DNA of 64,000 nt from Clostridium_AD sp050717515 (GCF_050717515.1 NZ_JBOITL010000032.1:62001-126000), one strand, 5' to 3'; positions 17,189 through 26,988 are shown, counted from the stretch's first letter. A program made the numbers and translations. The notes: generated from the letters alone by a model not told the origin.

Positions 17189-18553
17189 ATGAAAAATTCA
17201 ATATTTTTGAAAAATATTAAATATCTTGTAACATGTGACGATAATGAAAATTTATTTGAAAATATAAATATGTATATTGAAAATGGTGAAATTAAATATA
17301 TTGGAAAAAATCTTAAGGTGGCCGATGAGATTATAGATGCAACAGATATGGTAGTGTATCCAGGGCTTATTAATACACATCATCATCTTTATCAGATTTT
17401 TAGTAGAAATATTCCAGAGGTTCAAAATATGGAATTATTTCCATGGTTAAAATATTTATATGAAATCTGGAAAAATGTAAACAGTGATGTTATTATGCAC
17501 AGTTCCCTTTGTGGAATGGGGGAACTTTTAAAAACGGGTTGTACAACCTGTTTTGACCATCACTATGTATTTCCTGAAAATCAAAATAATCTCATTGAAG
17601 CCCAATTTGAGGCGGCGCAAATACTTGGTATGAGAATGTATGCATCTAGAGGAAGTATGTCCCTAAGTGTTAAAGATGGTGGGCTTCCACCAGATACTGT
17701 GGTTCAGTCTGTTGATGAGATTTTAAAAGACAGTGAAAGGTTAGTGAAAAAATTTCATGATAAAAATCGTTTTTCTATGAGGCAAGTTGCACTTGCTCCT
17801 TGTTCACCATTCAGTGTTACGGGAACTTTAATGAGCGAATCAGCAGTGCTTGCTAGAAAACTGGGGGTTAGACTCCACACACATCTTGCAGAAACAGTGG
17901 ACGAGGAAAACTTTACTTTAGAAAAATTTAATATGAGACCTCTGGAGTATATGGAAAGCTTGGGATGGGTAGGTCCTGATGTGTGGTTTGCACACGGTAT
18001 TCACTTTAACGATGATGAATTGAAAACACTTGCAAGGACTGGCACAGGTGTTACCCATTGTCCCGTATCTAACATGAAATTGTCATCAGGGATTGCAGAG
18101 ATTCCCAAAATGTTAAAGCTTAATGTGCCTGTTGGGCTTGGGGTTGACGGAAGTGCAAGCAATGACGGCTCAAACATGCTTGAAGAGATGAGAGTTGCAT
18201 TTTTACTCCATAGATTAAACTCAGGTAAAAGTGCACCCACAGGATATGACATACTTAAAATAGCAACTAAAGGCAGTGCAAGAGTTCTTGGACGTGATGA
18301 TATTGGAAAGTTATCTGTTGGAATGGCAGCAGATTTATTTATGATAAATCTTAACCGATTGGAGCTTGTAGGTGCGGGTCTTGACCCTAAAGCTTTACTT
18401 AGTACTGTTGGCTTTAAAGGTAATGTGGATTATACAATTGTAAACGGTAAGATTGTTGTGAAAGATGGTAAACTTATAAATATTGATGAAGAAAAAATCT
18501 ATAATGAAAGCCATGCTGTGGCAAAAAGATTTATACAAGGAGGCATAAAATGA
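17189..18553 (+). CDS. 8-oxoguanine deaminase (amidohydrolase)
   Basis: This 454-residue cytoplasmic amidohydrolase hydrolyses 8-oxoguanine to urate and ammonia. Metal-binding motifs are GLINTHHHLYQ, LHTHLAE, FAHGIHF and GLGVDGSASND. Family-specific stretches (NMELFPWLKYLYEIW, GGLPPDTVVQSVDEIL, APCSPFSVT, TGVTHCPVSNMKL) match 8-oxoguanine deaminases better than plain guanine deaminase or SsnA. Its stop overlaps the start of the xdh large subunit (ATGA), so the two are translated together. That supports a joint route of oxidised or normal guanine/hypoxanthine to urate. A guanine-deaminating side activity cannot be excluded. Confidence 0.85.
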   Translation: MKNSIFLKNIKYLVTCDDNENLFENINMYIENGEIKYIGKNLKVADEIIDATDMVVYPGLINTHHHLYQIFSRNIPEVQNMELFPWLKYLYEIWKNVNSDVIMHSSLCGMGELLKTGCTTCFDHHYVFPENQNNLIEAQFEAAQILGMRMYASRGSMSLSVKDGGLPPDTVVQSVDEILKDSERLVKKFHDKNRFSMRQVALAPCSPFSVTGTLMSESAVLARKLGVRLHTHLAETVDEENFTLEKFNMRPLEYMESLGWVGPDVWFAHGIHFNDDELKTLARTGTGVTHCPVSNMKLSSGIAEIPKMLKLNVPVGLGVDGSASNDGSNMLEEMRVAFLLHRLNSGKSAPTGYDILKIATKGSARVLGRDDIGKLSVGMAADLFMINLNRLELVGAGLDPKALLSTVGFKGNVDYTIVNGKIVVKDGKLINIDEEKIYNESHAVAKRFIQGGIK

Positions 18554-20829
18554 GTATAGGAAAAAGTATTAATAGGGTTGATGCTTTTGATAAGGTAACT
18601 GGGCGTGCACAATTTACAGATGATTTTAAATTAAATAATGCGCTTGTTGCTAAAGTTCTTCATAGTACTATTGCAAGTGGAGAGGTTAAAACCATTGATA
18701 TTTCGGAGGCTATGAAACTTAAGGGAGTTGTGAAAATTGTAACTTGCTTTGATGTTCCTGATATTCAATATCCAACAGCAGGGCATCCATATTCACTAGA
18801 TCCTGCCCATATGGATATTGCAGATAGGAAATTACTAAATAAAATAGTTCGATATTATGGTGACGATATAGCAGCTGTAGTTGCTACAGATAGTGTAACT
18901 GCCGCAAGAGCTATTAATCTTATAAAAGTTGAATACGAGGAATATGAGCCTATAATTTCTATTGATGCTGCTTTAAAAGAAGGAGCAAATAGGATTCATG
19001 AGGAGTATCCAGGAAACATCCTTGCACACACAAGCTATGAAATTGGTAATTATGATAATGCTATAAAAGAAGAAGGACTTATTGTTTTTGAAGGAGAGTA
19101 TGAACTTTCTCCTGTTAAACATTGTCATCTTGAAAATCCAATATCCTATGCCTATGCTGAGGGTAAAAGGTTAGTAGTGGTAACATCAACTCAAATTCCT
19201 CATATTGTACGACGTGTAATTGGGCAAGCTCTTGGTATTGATTGGGGTAAAATAAGAGTTATTAAACCATATATAGGTGGAGGATTTGGAAATAAACAAG
19301 AGGTTCTTTATGAGCCACTTAATGCTTATTTATGTAAGGTTATTGGCGGAAGATGTGTTAAACTTGATATTTCAAGAGAAGAAGATTTTGTAAATACTCG
19401 TCTGCGTACTGCTATGAAAATTAAAATTAAAAGTTATGTGAGAGCAAATGGACGATTTGTTGCAAGAAAGTTAGAAATGTATGGTAACAAAGGGGCTTAT
19501 GCATCCCATGGTCATAGTGTGACAAATAAATCAGGTCATGCATTTAAACAGATATATCAAGATGAAGTAGCAACTAAAGGTGATATGTACTCAGTTTATA
19601 CAAATATGCCTGCCTCTGGTGCTATGCGTGCTTATGGTATACCACAAATTACTTTTGCTCTTGAATCTCATGTTGATGATGTAGCAAGTAAATTGGGTCT
19701 AGATAAGATTGAAATGAGAAAACTTAATGCTATGAAATTAGGATTTGTTGATAATCAGGTTAAATGTAATAGTAATGGCCTAGCAGAATGCATTGAGAAA
19801 GGTAGAAAATATATTGATTGGGATAATAAACTTATAGAGTACCAAAATCAAACAGGGCCTGTAAGGCGTGGTGTTGGTATGGCAATATTTAGTTATGCGG
19901 TAGGCGTTTTCCCAATATCACTGGAAACAGCAGCTTGTAGGATTGTACTTAATCAAGATGGATCTGTTCAGGTTCAAATGGGTGCCACAGAGATAGGTCA
20001 AGGAGCAGATACGGTATTTGCACAAATGGTATCAGAGGTTCTTGATATTCCTATTGAAAACGTACACACAATTTCAACTCAAGATACTGATATTACACCC
20101 TTTGACACCGGTGCTTATGCATCCAGACAATCTTATGTATCAGGTATGGCTGCTAAAAAAGCCGCTATGGAACTTAAAGAAAAAATAATAGAACATGCAA
20201 ATTTTATGTTAAGACTTCCTATAGGGAATATTGATCTTAAAGATAATAATATTATAAATAGTGAAACAGGTGAAATTTTAGCTTCACTTAAAGAAGTTTC
20301 TATGCATGCACTTTATAATACTGAAAAATCCGTTCACATTACATCGGAGGTAACAAATCAATGCAAATCAAATACATTTGCATTTGGAGTATGTTTTGCT
20401 GAGGTTGAAGTTGATATCCCTGTGGGTAAAATTAAAGTTATTAAGGTTATTAATGTTCATGATAGTGGCACAATTCTTAATCCTGCACTTGCTGCAGCAC
20501 AGGTACATGGTGGCATGAGCATGAGTTTGGGTTATGGTTTAACTGAGCAACTTTTATTTGATGAAAAGACAGGTAGAATGCTCAATGATAATCTACTTGA
20601 TTATAAGCTTCCAACTACTATGGATACACCACATTTGGAAGCACAGTTTGTGGAAACTTACGATGTGTCAGGACCTTTTGGTAACAAGGCACTAGGAGAA
20701 CCACCTGCAATTCCAGTTGCACCTGCAATTAGAAATGCGGTACTGTGTGCCACAGGAGTTAATTTTAATACTGCACCTTTAACGCCACAAAGACTTGTAG
20801 AAAAATTTAAACAGGAAAATTTAATATAA
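18550..20829 (+). CDS. xdhA: Xanthine dehydrogenase, molybdenum-binding subunit
   Basis: The 759-residue large subunit binds the Mo-pterin cofactor and hydroxylates xanthine or hypoxanthine. It has the aldehyde-oxidase hammerhead domain (about 1-120, INRVDAFDKVTGRAQFTDD). The Mo-binding loops GGGFGNKQE, SGAMRAYG, ATEIGQGADT and DTGAYASRQS follow. Near the end is the catalytic glutamate in ALGEPPAIPVAPAI. The start overlaps the deaminase gene by 4 bases. The FAD and 2Fe-2S subunits follow as separate genes, as in the XdhABC type. Purine specificity is inferred from the neighbours (deaminases, purine permeases). Confidence 0.9.
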   Translation: MSIGKSINRVDAFDKVTGRAQFTDDFKLNNALVAKVLHSTIASGEVKTIDISEAMKLKGVVKIVTCFDVPDIQYPTAGHPYSLDPAHMDIADRKLLNKIVRYYGDDIAAVVATDSVTAARAINLIKVEYEEYEPIISIDAALKEGANRIHEEYPGNILAHTSYEIGNYDNAIKEEGLIVFEGEYELSPVKHCHLENPISYAYAEGKRLVVVTSTQIPHIVRRVIGQALGIDWGKIRVIKPYIGGGFGNKQEVLYEPLNAYLCKVIGGRCVKLDISREEDFVNTRLRTAMKIKIKSYVRANGRFVARKLEMYGNKGAYASHGHSVTNKSGHAFKQIYQDEVATKGDMYSVYTNMPASGAMRAYGIPQITFALESHVDDVASKLGLDKIEMRKLNAMKLGFVDNQVKCNSNGLAECIEKGRKYIDWDNKLIEYQNQTGPVRRGVGMAIFSYAVGVFPISLETAACRIVLNQDGSVQVQMGATEIGQGADTVFAQMVSEVLDIPIENVHTISTQDTDITPFDTGAYASRQSYVSGMAAKKAAMELKEKIIEHANFMLRLPIGNIDLKDNNIINSETGEILASLKEVSMHALYNTEKSVHITSEVTNQCKSNTFAFGVCFAEVEVDIPVGKIKVIKVINVHDSGTILNPALAAAQVHGGMSMSLGYGLTEQLLFDEKTGRMLNDNLLDYKLPTTMDTPHLEAQFVETYDVSGPFGNKALGEPPAIPVAPAIRNAVLCATGVNFNTAPLTPQRLVEKFKQENLI

Positions 20830-20848
20830 AGGTAGAGGTGAAATAACA

Positions 20849-21736
20849 ATGTATGATATAGAAAAAATATATCAAGCAACTTCAGTTAAAGATGCAATAG
20901 AGCATCTTGCAGCTGATCCTAAATCCATAATTATTGCAGGCGGAAGTGATGTACTTATAAGCATTCGTCATGGCAAGCTTGCAGGGTGCTCCCTTGTTAG
21001 TATTTATGGACTGGAGGAACTAAGAGGAATAACACTTGGTGAAGATGGCAGTATAAAGATAGGTGCCATTACAAGTTTTTCACATATAACAAAAAATCCT
21101 ATTATTCAAAAATATATTCCAGTACTTGGGGAAGCTGTTGATGATATAGGAGGGCCACAATTAAGAAACATTGGAACAATTGGAGGAAACATTTCAAATG
21201 GAGTTACAAGTGCGGATAGTGCATCCACGTTATTTGCTCTGAATGCTAAGCTTCAAATTGAAGGGCCCAATGGTCTTCGAGTTATTCCTATTTCAGAATA
21301 CTATGTAGGTCCAGGAAAAGTTAGTTTGAAAAATGGTGAATTACTTACAGCTATCTATATTACAAAAGAAAATTATGAGAATTTTACAGGTAATTATATT
21401 AAATATGCTATGCGTAATGCAATGGATATTGCAACCCTTGGATGTAGTGTAACTTGCAAACTTAGTAAAGAAAAAGATACTATTGAAGATGTACATCTTG
21501 CTTTCGGTGTTGCAGGACCTATTCCTATGAGATGCCGCAGGGCTGAAGAAGCTATAAAGGGAATGAAAATTTCTGAGGAGATGTTCAATATTTTTGCAGA
21601 GGTTGCAAAAAGCGAAGTTAACCCTCGTTCTTCTTGGCGTGCATCTAAAGACTTTCGTCTTCAGCTTGTATGCGAACTCAGCAAACGGGCTTTAAAGGAG
21701 TCAATAAGAAAATCAGGAGGCGTAATCAATGGCTAA
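20849..21736 (+). CDS. xdhB: Xanthine dehydrogenase, FAD-binding subunit
   Basis: This 295-residue member of the CoxM/XdhB family passes electrons from the iron-sulfur subunit to NAD+ or another acceptor. The FAD motifs are IIAGGSDVLIS and the IGGNISNG loop (GTIGGNISNGVTSADSAS), followed by the C-terminal CO-dehydrogenase flavoprotein domain. It overlaps the next gene by 8 bases. Parts of this gene reappear as a decayed copy at 26576-26726, with deletions bounded by short direct repeats. Confidence 0.92.
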   Translation: MYDIEKIYQATSVKDAIEHLAADPKSIIIAGGSDVLISIRHGKLAGCSLVSIYGLEELRGITLGEDGSIKIGAITSFSHITKNPIIQKYIPVLGEAVDDIGGPQLRNIGTIGGNISNGVTSADSASTLFALNAKLQIEGPNGLRVIPISEYYVGPGKVSLKNGELLTAIYITKENYENFTGNYIKYAMRNAMDIATLGCSVTCKLSKEKDTIEDVHLAFGVAGPIPMRCRRAEEAIKGMKISEEMFNIFAEVAKSEVNPRSSWRASKDFRLQLVCELSKRALKESIRKSGGVING

Positions 21737-22217
21737 TGGAATTTTAAAATGCACAGTAAATGGTGAACCTAAAGAAATTATGATAGATGATAGAGAGTCG
21801 CTTACGGATGTTCTAAGAAATCAGCTAGGCCTTACAAGTGTTAAAAAAGGTTGCGAGGTTGGAGAATGTGGAGCTTGTACTGTTCTTATTGATGGTGAAG
21901 CATTTGATTCTTGTATTTATCTTGCAATTTGGGCAGAAGGTAAAGAAATTCGTACAGTTGAGGGACTTATGGACGCTGATGGGAATATATCAGATATTCA
22001 AGAAGCATTTATTGACGAAGCAGCTGTTCAATGCGGGTTCTGTACATGTGGAGCTATTATGTCATCCATACCTGTTCTTGAAGACAGTAAGGAGTATACA
22101 AAAGAAGAAATTAAAAAAGAGCTTTCTGGTAATCTTTGCCGTTGCACAGGTTATGAAAATATATTAAATGCTGTAGAAAAAACTAAAAAGCATCGTTGTA
22201 AAGATTGTAAAAATTAA
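21729..22217 (+). CDS. xdhC: Xanthine dehydrogenase, 2Fe-2S subunit
   Basis: The 162-residue subunit carries two 2Fe-2S clusters. The N-terminal plant-type ferredoxin domain shows CEVGECGACTVLIDG and a later Cys. The C-terminal helical domain shows CGFCTCGAIM and CRCTGYENI. A short Cys-rich tail (HRCKDCKN) is unusual for the family and may be incidental. It is the last gene of the operon and is followed by a strong terminator. Note that the name xdhC is also used for the unrelated maturation protein family at 44677 and 49433. Confidence 0.92.
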   Translation: MANGILKCTVNGEPKEIMIDDRESLTDVLRNQLGLTSVKKGCEVGECGACTVLIDGEAFDSCIYLAIWAEGKEIRTVEGLMDADGNISDIQEAFIDEAAVQCGFCTCGAIMSSIPVLEDSKEYTKEEIKKELSGNLCRCTGYENILNAVEKTKKHRCKDCKN

Positions 22218-22267
22218 GAATTATAATGAAATGCTTTGTATAATAAATTGATATAATTAACAGAAAT

Positions 22268-22313
22268 AAAAAAACAATTCGCTTTATCTAATAATGCGAA
22301 TTGTTTTTTTTTT
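22268..22313 (+). terminator. Rho-independent terminator of the xdh operon
   Basis: A 13-bp stem, AAAAACAATTCGC with GCGAATTGTTTTT, closes a 13-base loop and runs into more than ten T residues. The terminator at 28380 shares the ACAATTCG core. Confidence 0.88.
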
Positions 22314-22355
22314 ATTATATAGGAAACAGCTTGCGGAAACCGCTGTGGATAACAT
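22311..22355. repeat. Terminal repeat of an IS91-like element, copy 1
   Basis: A 45-base block begins TTTATTATATAGGAAACAGC and ends GCTGTGGATAACAT. It recurs at 53000-53044 with 42 of 45 bases identical. Here it lies 35 bases before a transposase remnant. The CAGC/GCTG pair can form a small hairpin, as expected at rolling-circle element ends. Confidence 0.6.
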
Positions 22356-22390
22356 TCTAGCTAACAAATAGTTAGAAAAAAAGGATAAAT

Positions 22391-22950
22391 ATGAGAAGAT
22401 TAAATCATGAAAAAAATAAGATTACTATAAAACAAATATTTGAAGATAATTATCCAAAGTTTTGGAAAATGAATAAAGAAAAGTATCCTAAAAAAATGAG
22501 AGAACACATGAATATCGAAGGAATGAAAATGATAAGATGCGGGGATATTGCTTTATGTTTTGTGGCATATATATGCTTTAATGTTTAGAAGTATTTAAAG
22601 TAGGATTTACATGCAAAAGTAGATTTTGCAGTAAATGCAGTAAAAAATATATAAATGAATGGGTAGAGAAACAAGTGAGTAAAATTTTAGATGTACCACA
22701 TAGACATTGTGTATTTACAATACCTGCTGAGTACAGGAAATATTTTTTTTGGAATAGAGAGAATCTGAAAGACATGGTGCATAAGGTTATAAATGAGTTT
22801 GCAAATGGTGTAAACCGTAAAAATAGAGAAGATTATCAGAAAAAGAAAAGGAGTAAAAAGGGAGGAGTACTTTGGCAAATTGGAATGATTGGAGTAGTGC
22901 ATACATTTAGAAGGAACATAGGATTTAACCCGCAGTGGTTCCAGAAATAA
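22391..22950 (+). pseudogene. IS91-family transposase remnant, frameshifted and truncated
   Basis: The first 65 codons (IKQIFEDNYPKFWKMNKEKYP onward, quoted only in part) match the N-terminal zinc-ribbon region of IS91-type (Y2) transposases. A frameshift near 22570-22580 breaks the frame. The second frame continues with CKSRFCSKCSKKYI, then VPHRHCVFTIPAEYRK and GMIGVVHTF. The reading then ends at FNPQWFQK, where intact members continue with the HVHVLITEG-type catalytic region. The catalytic half is gone, so the element is dead. Base composition matches the neighbourhood, so the insertion is probably old. Confidence 0.75.
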
Positions 22951-23044
22951 AAACAAGGGGTAAGTATAAGGAAAATATAACTATATATTATAAAACTTTT
23001 AATTTTAGTCAATATATAGTAAAATTAAAACAGATAGAATTACA

Positions 23045-23215
23045 ATGACTTACACTTTAATGATATCACATCGATTAGGAATAACAAGATATGCTGATAA
23101 AATTATAGTGTTACAGAAGTGGAGAATTGTAGAGCAAGGTAGCCATGATAAACTTATGGCATTAAATGGAGTGTACAAGAGGATGTATTTAGCGCAAGCC
23201 AATTGGTATGTATAA
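23045..23215 (+). pseudogene. C-terminal fragment of an ABC exporter ATPase
   Basis: A 56-codon reading frame gives the end of an ABC-transporter nucleotide-binding domain: the H-loop MISHRLGITRYADKIIVLQ, then EQGSHDKLMALNGVYKRMY and a stop. Walker A, signature and Walker B parts are missing and no ribosome site is seen. It is the tail of a fused membrane-ATPase exporter whose body was lost, probably with the adjacent IS91 event. Confidence 0.7.
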
Positions 23216-23245
23216 GATATTTATAATCAAAATGGAGGCGACAAA

Positions 23246-24007
23246 TTGGATAGAAATGAAGTATTATCAATAAAAGATTTATACAAGACGTTTACGAGCA
23301 AGCATAGCAAAGTAGAAGCTCTAAAAGGAATAAGTTTAAGTCTATACAAAGGCGAGATGTTAGCGATAATGGGATCAAGTGGATCAGGAAAGAGCACACT
23401 CTTAAATGTAATTGGTGCTTTAGATTCCCCCACAGAAGGTAAAATATTTATAGATAATAAGGAAATAAAGGATTACCACCTAGAACCATATGCAACAAAA
23501 TATAGAAGTGAGAATATAGGTTTTATTTTTCAATCATTTCACTTGCTTAAGGATTTAACTGTAGAAGAAAACATAGCTCTACCGCTTATATTAAAAGGAG
23601 AAAGTAAAGAGGTGGTATCAGAATTAACCCAGAAACAATTAGAATTAATTGGTCTACATAGATGGAGAAAACATAGGCCTATTGAGTTATCAGGAGGTCA
23701 GCAACAAAGGGTTGCTATAGCAAGAGCGTTAATAACTGTGCCACCAGTATTACTGGCAGATGAGCCAACAGGGAATCTTGATTACAATACATCTATGGAA
23801 ATATTGGAAATTATAGTACAAGCTAAGAAAAGATTAAATCAAAGTATTATAATAGTTACCCATGATCCAATGGTGGCATCTTATGCTGATAGAATTCTAT
23901 TTTTCCACGATGGAAAAATAGTGGATCAATACAATAAAAATAATGAAAAGGGTGATATAAACATTATACTAGATAAGTTTAAAAAAATATTGGAGGTAAG
24001 GGAATGA
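23246..24007 (+). CDS. ABC transporter ATP-binding protein (MacB/LolD type)
   Basis: The 253-residue ATPase shows Walker A GSSGSGKST, Q-loop FQSFHLL, signature LSGGQQQR, Walker B VLLADEPTG and switch VTHDP. It starts with TTG, seven bases after GGAGG. It overlaps the permease gene by four bases (ATGA), so the two form one transporter. In Firmicutes such pairs export or sense peptides, antibiotics or lipids. No regulator or two-component system is beside it. Confidence 0.9.
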   Translation: MDRNEVLSIKDLYKTFTSKHSKVEALKGISLSLYKGEMLAIMGSSGSGKSTLLNVIGALDSPTEGKIFIDNKEIKDYHLEPYATKYRSENIGFIFQSFHLLKDLTVEENIALPLILKGESKEVVSELTQKQLELIGLHRWRKHRPIELSGGQQQRVAIARALITVPPVLLADEPTGNLDYNTSMEILEIIVQAKKRLNQSIIIVTHDPMVASYADRILFFHDGKIVDQYNKNNEKGDINIILDKFKKILEVRE

Positions 24008-26475
24008 TTAGATCAATAAAAGCTATTCCATTTAGATTCTTAAGATCTAATAAGATTATTACCTTTTCTTCTATTTTTAGTATAATGTTATCGGTTTGCT
24101 TAATATTAAGTATGTTCAACTTAACAACTAGTGCTAGGAAGTCGCTAGAACAAGAAAATATCAAAAAGTATGGAGTTGTAGATATAATAGTAAGTTACAA
24201 TGCTGATTTAAGCAAGAGTATTGATCAGAGTCTAATTAGCAAAATATCATTAATACCAAATATTAAAGAAATTTCAAAAGTATTACTAAGTATTGTGAAA
24301 TTATCTGACAGAGATGTTATGACATTAGGAATTGATAATGGATATATAATGAAAAGTAAATATAAGTATACGGAAGACATAGGGGAAAATGATATTATTA
24401 TAAGTAAATTACTTGCGCAAAGCATGAAATTTAAGGTCGGAGGTAATATTAAATTAAATGATCATAACTTTAGAATTGTTGAGATATTGAATTATTCAAT
24501 TGGTGACAAGGCACCGCCAGAAATTATGCTTGTGAATAGACAAACTCTAAAAAAGATTATAAGTAGCAATACTGAGGCTACATCGGTAATGATTAAAACA
24601 AAGGATAGAAAGTTTAATTCAGAAATAATAGATCAAATAAAACAAATTGATAGGGATATAAACACTGATATAGCAGAGAATGATTCACTTTCTTTAGAAA
24701 ATATTCAAGCTCTAGATGTGTTTATTAAAGTTTTAGCAGTTTTAGTGCTTGTGATGAGTGGGCTGTTTATTTTGGGGAGCTTTCAGACATTTTTATATAA
24801 TTATAGGGGGCAGTTTGCAGTAATTAGGTCTATTGGAGGAAGTGCAGAACAAGCCTTTTATATTGTTTTAGCTCAATGTACATTTATAAATATTATTGGA
24901 GTAGTAATGGGGATATTATCTGCATATGTCACAAATAGCTACTTACTTACTACCTTCAACAAAGCTTTTTTATTAGATAATATTAAAAATGAATTTTCCA
25001 TATCCGTTGCACTGTATGTTGCAATTATTTCATTTCTTATATTAGAGTTACTAACGATTGGACCAGCTTTAAAAAGCAAAAAAATATTACCTCTTAGTAT
25101 AACAAATAAAAATGAGAAACTAGATTATGGCAATAAAAAGCCTGATAAGGCAATGGTTAATTTACTGGGTGGCGCAGCTATAAGTATTATTTTATATGGT
25201 TTTGTTATCGGACATGATATTTCTTTTGGAGCAACAGGTATGCTAATTGTCATTAGTTTAGTATATTTAGTATTTCCCTATTATAGCAAGAAGCTACTAA
25301 ATCTATTATTGATACCTCTAAAATATCTAGGAGGAAATGAATCTTATGTTGCTATTAAAAATCTTATACCTCAAGTGAAAAAAAATACAGTAATTATATT
25401 ATCTATATCTACTATGGCAATTATTGCATCCTTTGGAGGTAGTGCTTTTAATACCATAAAAGGGACAAATGAACAGATTTGCAGGGAAGAATATGTTTCC
25501 AATATAATAGTAACAAGTAAAAACGGGGCAAATACAATGTTATCACATAATCTTAAACAAGATATAGACAAATTAAAGGATGTAAGAAGGTCTTCTATAT
25601 TAAGCTATAATGATAGTTTGGTTTTTACAAATATAAGAGGGTCGCAAGAATACCTTAACTATATTATGGCAGATGTTAAAGAGCTACAACAAGAAGGTTT
25701 AATACCTAAATTTAATAGTGGTATAATGGATAAAATTATACTGTCTAAAAATTTTGCCACAGAGAATGATATCAAAGTGGGAGATGAAATAGCAGTCTCT
25801 AAATATATTCATGGCATACGCTCAGGCGAGGGGATTGACTATGGTAAATTACAAGTTGTAGCAATAATGGATAAGAGTTCAGTAAATGATTCTCATGCCA
25901 TTATTGATTGGCAAAATGAAAGGTTTATTAGTAGTTATACCAGATTATATAAGTTATTAATATTTACCAATAATGAGAAGGGAGTATTATCGGAGTTGCC
26001 CTCAGTTAATGATAAATATCAAGAATTGCAGTGGGAAACATTAAATCAAGCTCTTAAAGAAATAGATAAGTTCGTTATCCAAAGATGGTCAATATTTCTT
26101 ATAGCTCTATTTCTTATAATAGTATCGGTGGTTTTAGGCGTGTTTAATTCTTTAATTAATAATATAAATTCAAAAAGAAAAGAGTATGCAATATTAAGGA
26201 CCTTAAGAATAAGTAAAAAGGGGTTAGTAAAGGTAATTATGACCCAAGTATTAGTGTTTATATTAGTTGGGGGAATAATGGGATTAATACTAGGGAATAT
26301 GTTTTATTTAGTTACCGCTTTAATGGAGCCAAATTCGTATTTTAAATTTAATATTATGATGAATGTGTATGTACTAGTAGCAATGATATTATTAGCAATA
26401 ATTATTTTTGTTCCATTGTCTATATCATTAGCTAAAAGAAAAATTAGCTCAGAGATTATGGAGGTTGAAAGGTAA
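24004..26475 (+). CDS. FtsX-like ABC transporter permease
   Basis: The 823-residue permease has an N-terminal membrane helix, a large external domain, a first FtsX block (about residues 235-360), central membrane helices, a second external domain and a final FtsX block (about 690-815). KEYAILRTLRISKKGL is a typical cytoplasmic coupling segment. It is coupled to the ATPase at 23246. Substrate is unknown; a peptide, bacteriocin or lipoprotein-related cargo is usual for this class. Confidence 0.87.
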   Translation: MIRSIKAIPFRFLRSNKIITFSSIFSIMLSVCLILSMFNLTTSARKSLEQENIKKYGVVDIIVSYNADLSKSIDQSLISKISLIPNIKEISKVLLSIVKLSDRDVMTLGIDNGYIMKSKYKYTEDIGENDIIISKLLAQSMKFKVGGNIKLNDHNFRIVEILNYSIGDKAPPEIMLVNRQTLKKIISSNTEATSVMIKTKDRKFNSEIIDQIKQIDRDINTDIAENDSLSLENIQALDVFIKVLAVLVLVMSGLFILGSFQTFLYNYRGQFAVIRSIGGSAEQAFYIVLAQCTFINIIGVVMGILSAYVTNSYLLTTFNKAFLLDNIKNEFSISVALYVAIISFLILELLTIGPALKSKKILPLSITNKNEKLDYGNKKPDKAMVNLLGGAAISIILYGFVIGHDISFGATGMLIVISLVYLVFPYYSKKLLNLLLIPLKYLGGNESYVAIKNLIPQVKKNTVIILSISTMAIIASFGGSAFNTIKGTNEQICREEYVSNIIVTSKNGANTMLSHNLKQDIDKLKDVRRSSILSYNDSLVFTNIRGSQEYLNYIMADVKELQQEGLIPKFNSGIMDKIILSKNFATENDIKVGDEIAVSKYIHGIRSGEGIDYGKLQVVAIMDKSSVNDSHAIIDWQNERFISSYTRLYKLLIFTNNEKGVLSELPSVNDKYQELQWETLNQALKEIDKFVIQRWSIFLIALFLIIVSVVLGVFNSLINNINSKRKEYAILRTLRISKKGLVKVIMTQVLVFILVGGIMGLILGNMFYLVTALMEPNSYFKFNIMMNVYVLVAMILLAIIIFVPLSISLAKRKISSEIMEVER

Positions 26476-26575
26476 ATTAAAGATTAAGTGCAAGCAGTAA
26501 AAACTCTGAATATAAAAAGATTCTATTTAATTAGGTCAAGAAGTAGAAGCGTTATTAATCGAAAGTATTCTATGT

Positions 26576-26726
26576 AAGAAACATTGGAACAATTGGAGTT
26601 ACAAGTGCGGATATTGCAACCCTTGGATGTAGTGTAACTTGCAAACTTAGTAAAAAATGTACACCTTGCCTTCGGTGTTGTAGGACCTATTCCTATGAGA
26701 TGCCCTAAGGCTGAAGAAGCTATAAT
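26576..26726 (+). pseudogene. Decayed partial copy of xdhB (xanthine dehydrogenase FAD subunit)
   Basis: About 150 bases are nearly identical to pieces of the intact xdhB, in the same order. They begin AAGAAACATTGGAACAATTGG and end at CTGAAGAAGCTATAA. Compared with the intact gene (21168-21560), three segments are missing: 18 bases between GGAG repeats, 210 bases between GGAT repeats and about 17 bases after AGTAAA. The last deletion breaks the frame. The copy has no start and no coding potential. It shows that a second xdh copy existed here and shrank by short-repeat deletions. Confidence 0.85.
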
Positions 26727-26774
26727 TAGCTTTGCGAAGTATTTTTTGAATTTGAAAAATATTTTGCAAGTTTA

Positions 26775-26803
26775 TTGACTTTCATTTAGTAGGGTGGTAA
26801 TCT
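26775..26803 (+). promoter_or_regulatory. Orphan promoter resembling that of adenine deaminase
   Basis: TTGACT, a 17-base spacer beginning TTCATTT and ending GGTGG, then TAATCT. It matches the ade promoter at 15194 in both boxes and spacing. It is followed by TGGAGG and a 9-codon reading frame (ATG 26826, stop TAA 26850-26852) that goes nowhere. It may be a relic, or it may drive the permease at 26989. Confidence 0.5.
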
Positions 26804-26988
26804 AAAGAAATGGAGGTCATATTTAATGAGTCGCATAGAAAAAAGTAAAGTATAAGTGCTTTTTTAAAAAAGAAAACGATTTCCGGTAAATTAAACCCAA
26901 TTAGTTATATATTTTATATGTTATATTTAAAATTTTGCTCTGCGAATAATTCCTAGAGCTTAATAATAAAAAACATGGGGGGAACTAA

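Noticed and set aside
22578..22956. Minus-strand ORFs over the IS91 remnant
   Set aside because: They have no family motifs and lie opposite the zinc-ribbon transposase sequence.
26727..26988. Purine riboswitch upstream of the AzgA permease
   Set aside because: I looked for the conserved three-way-junction core of purine riboswitches and saw none.
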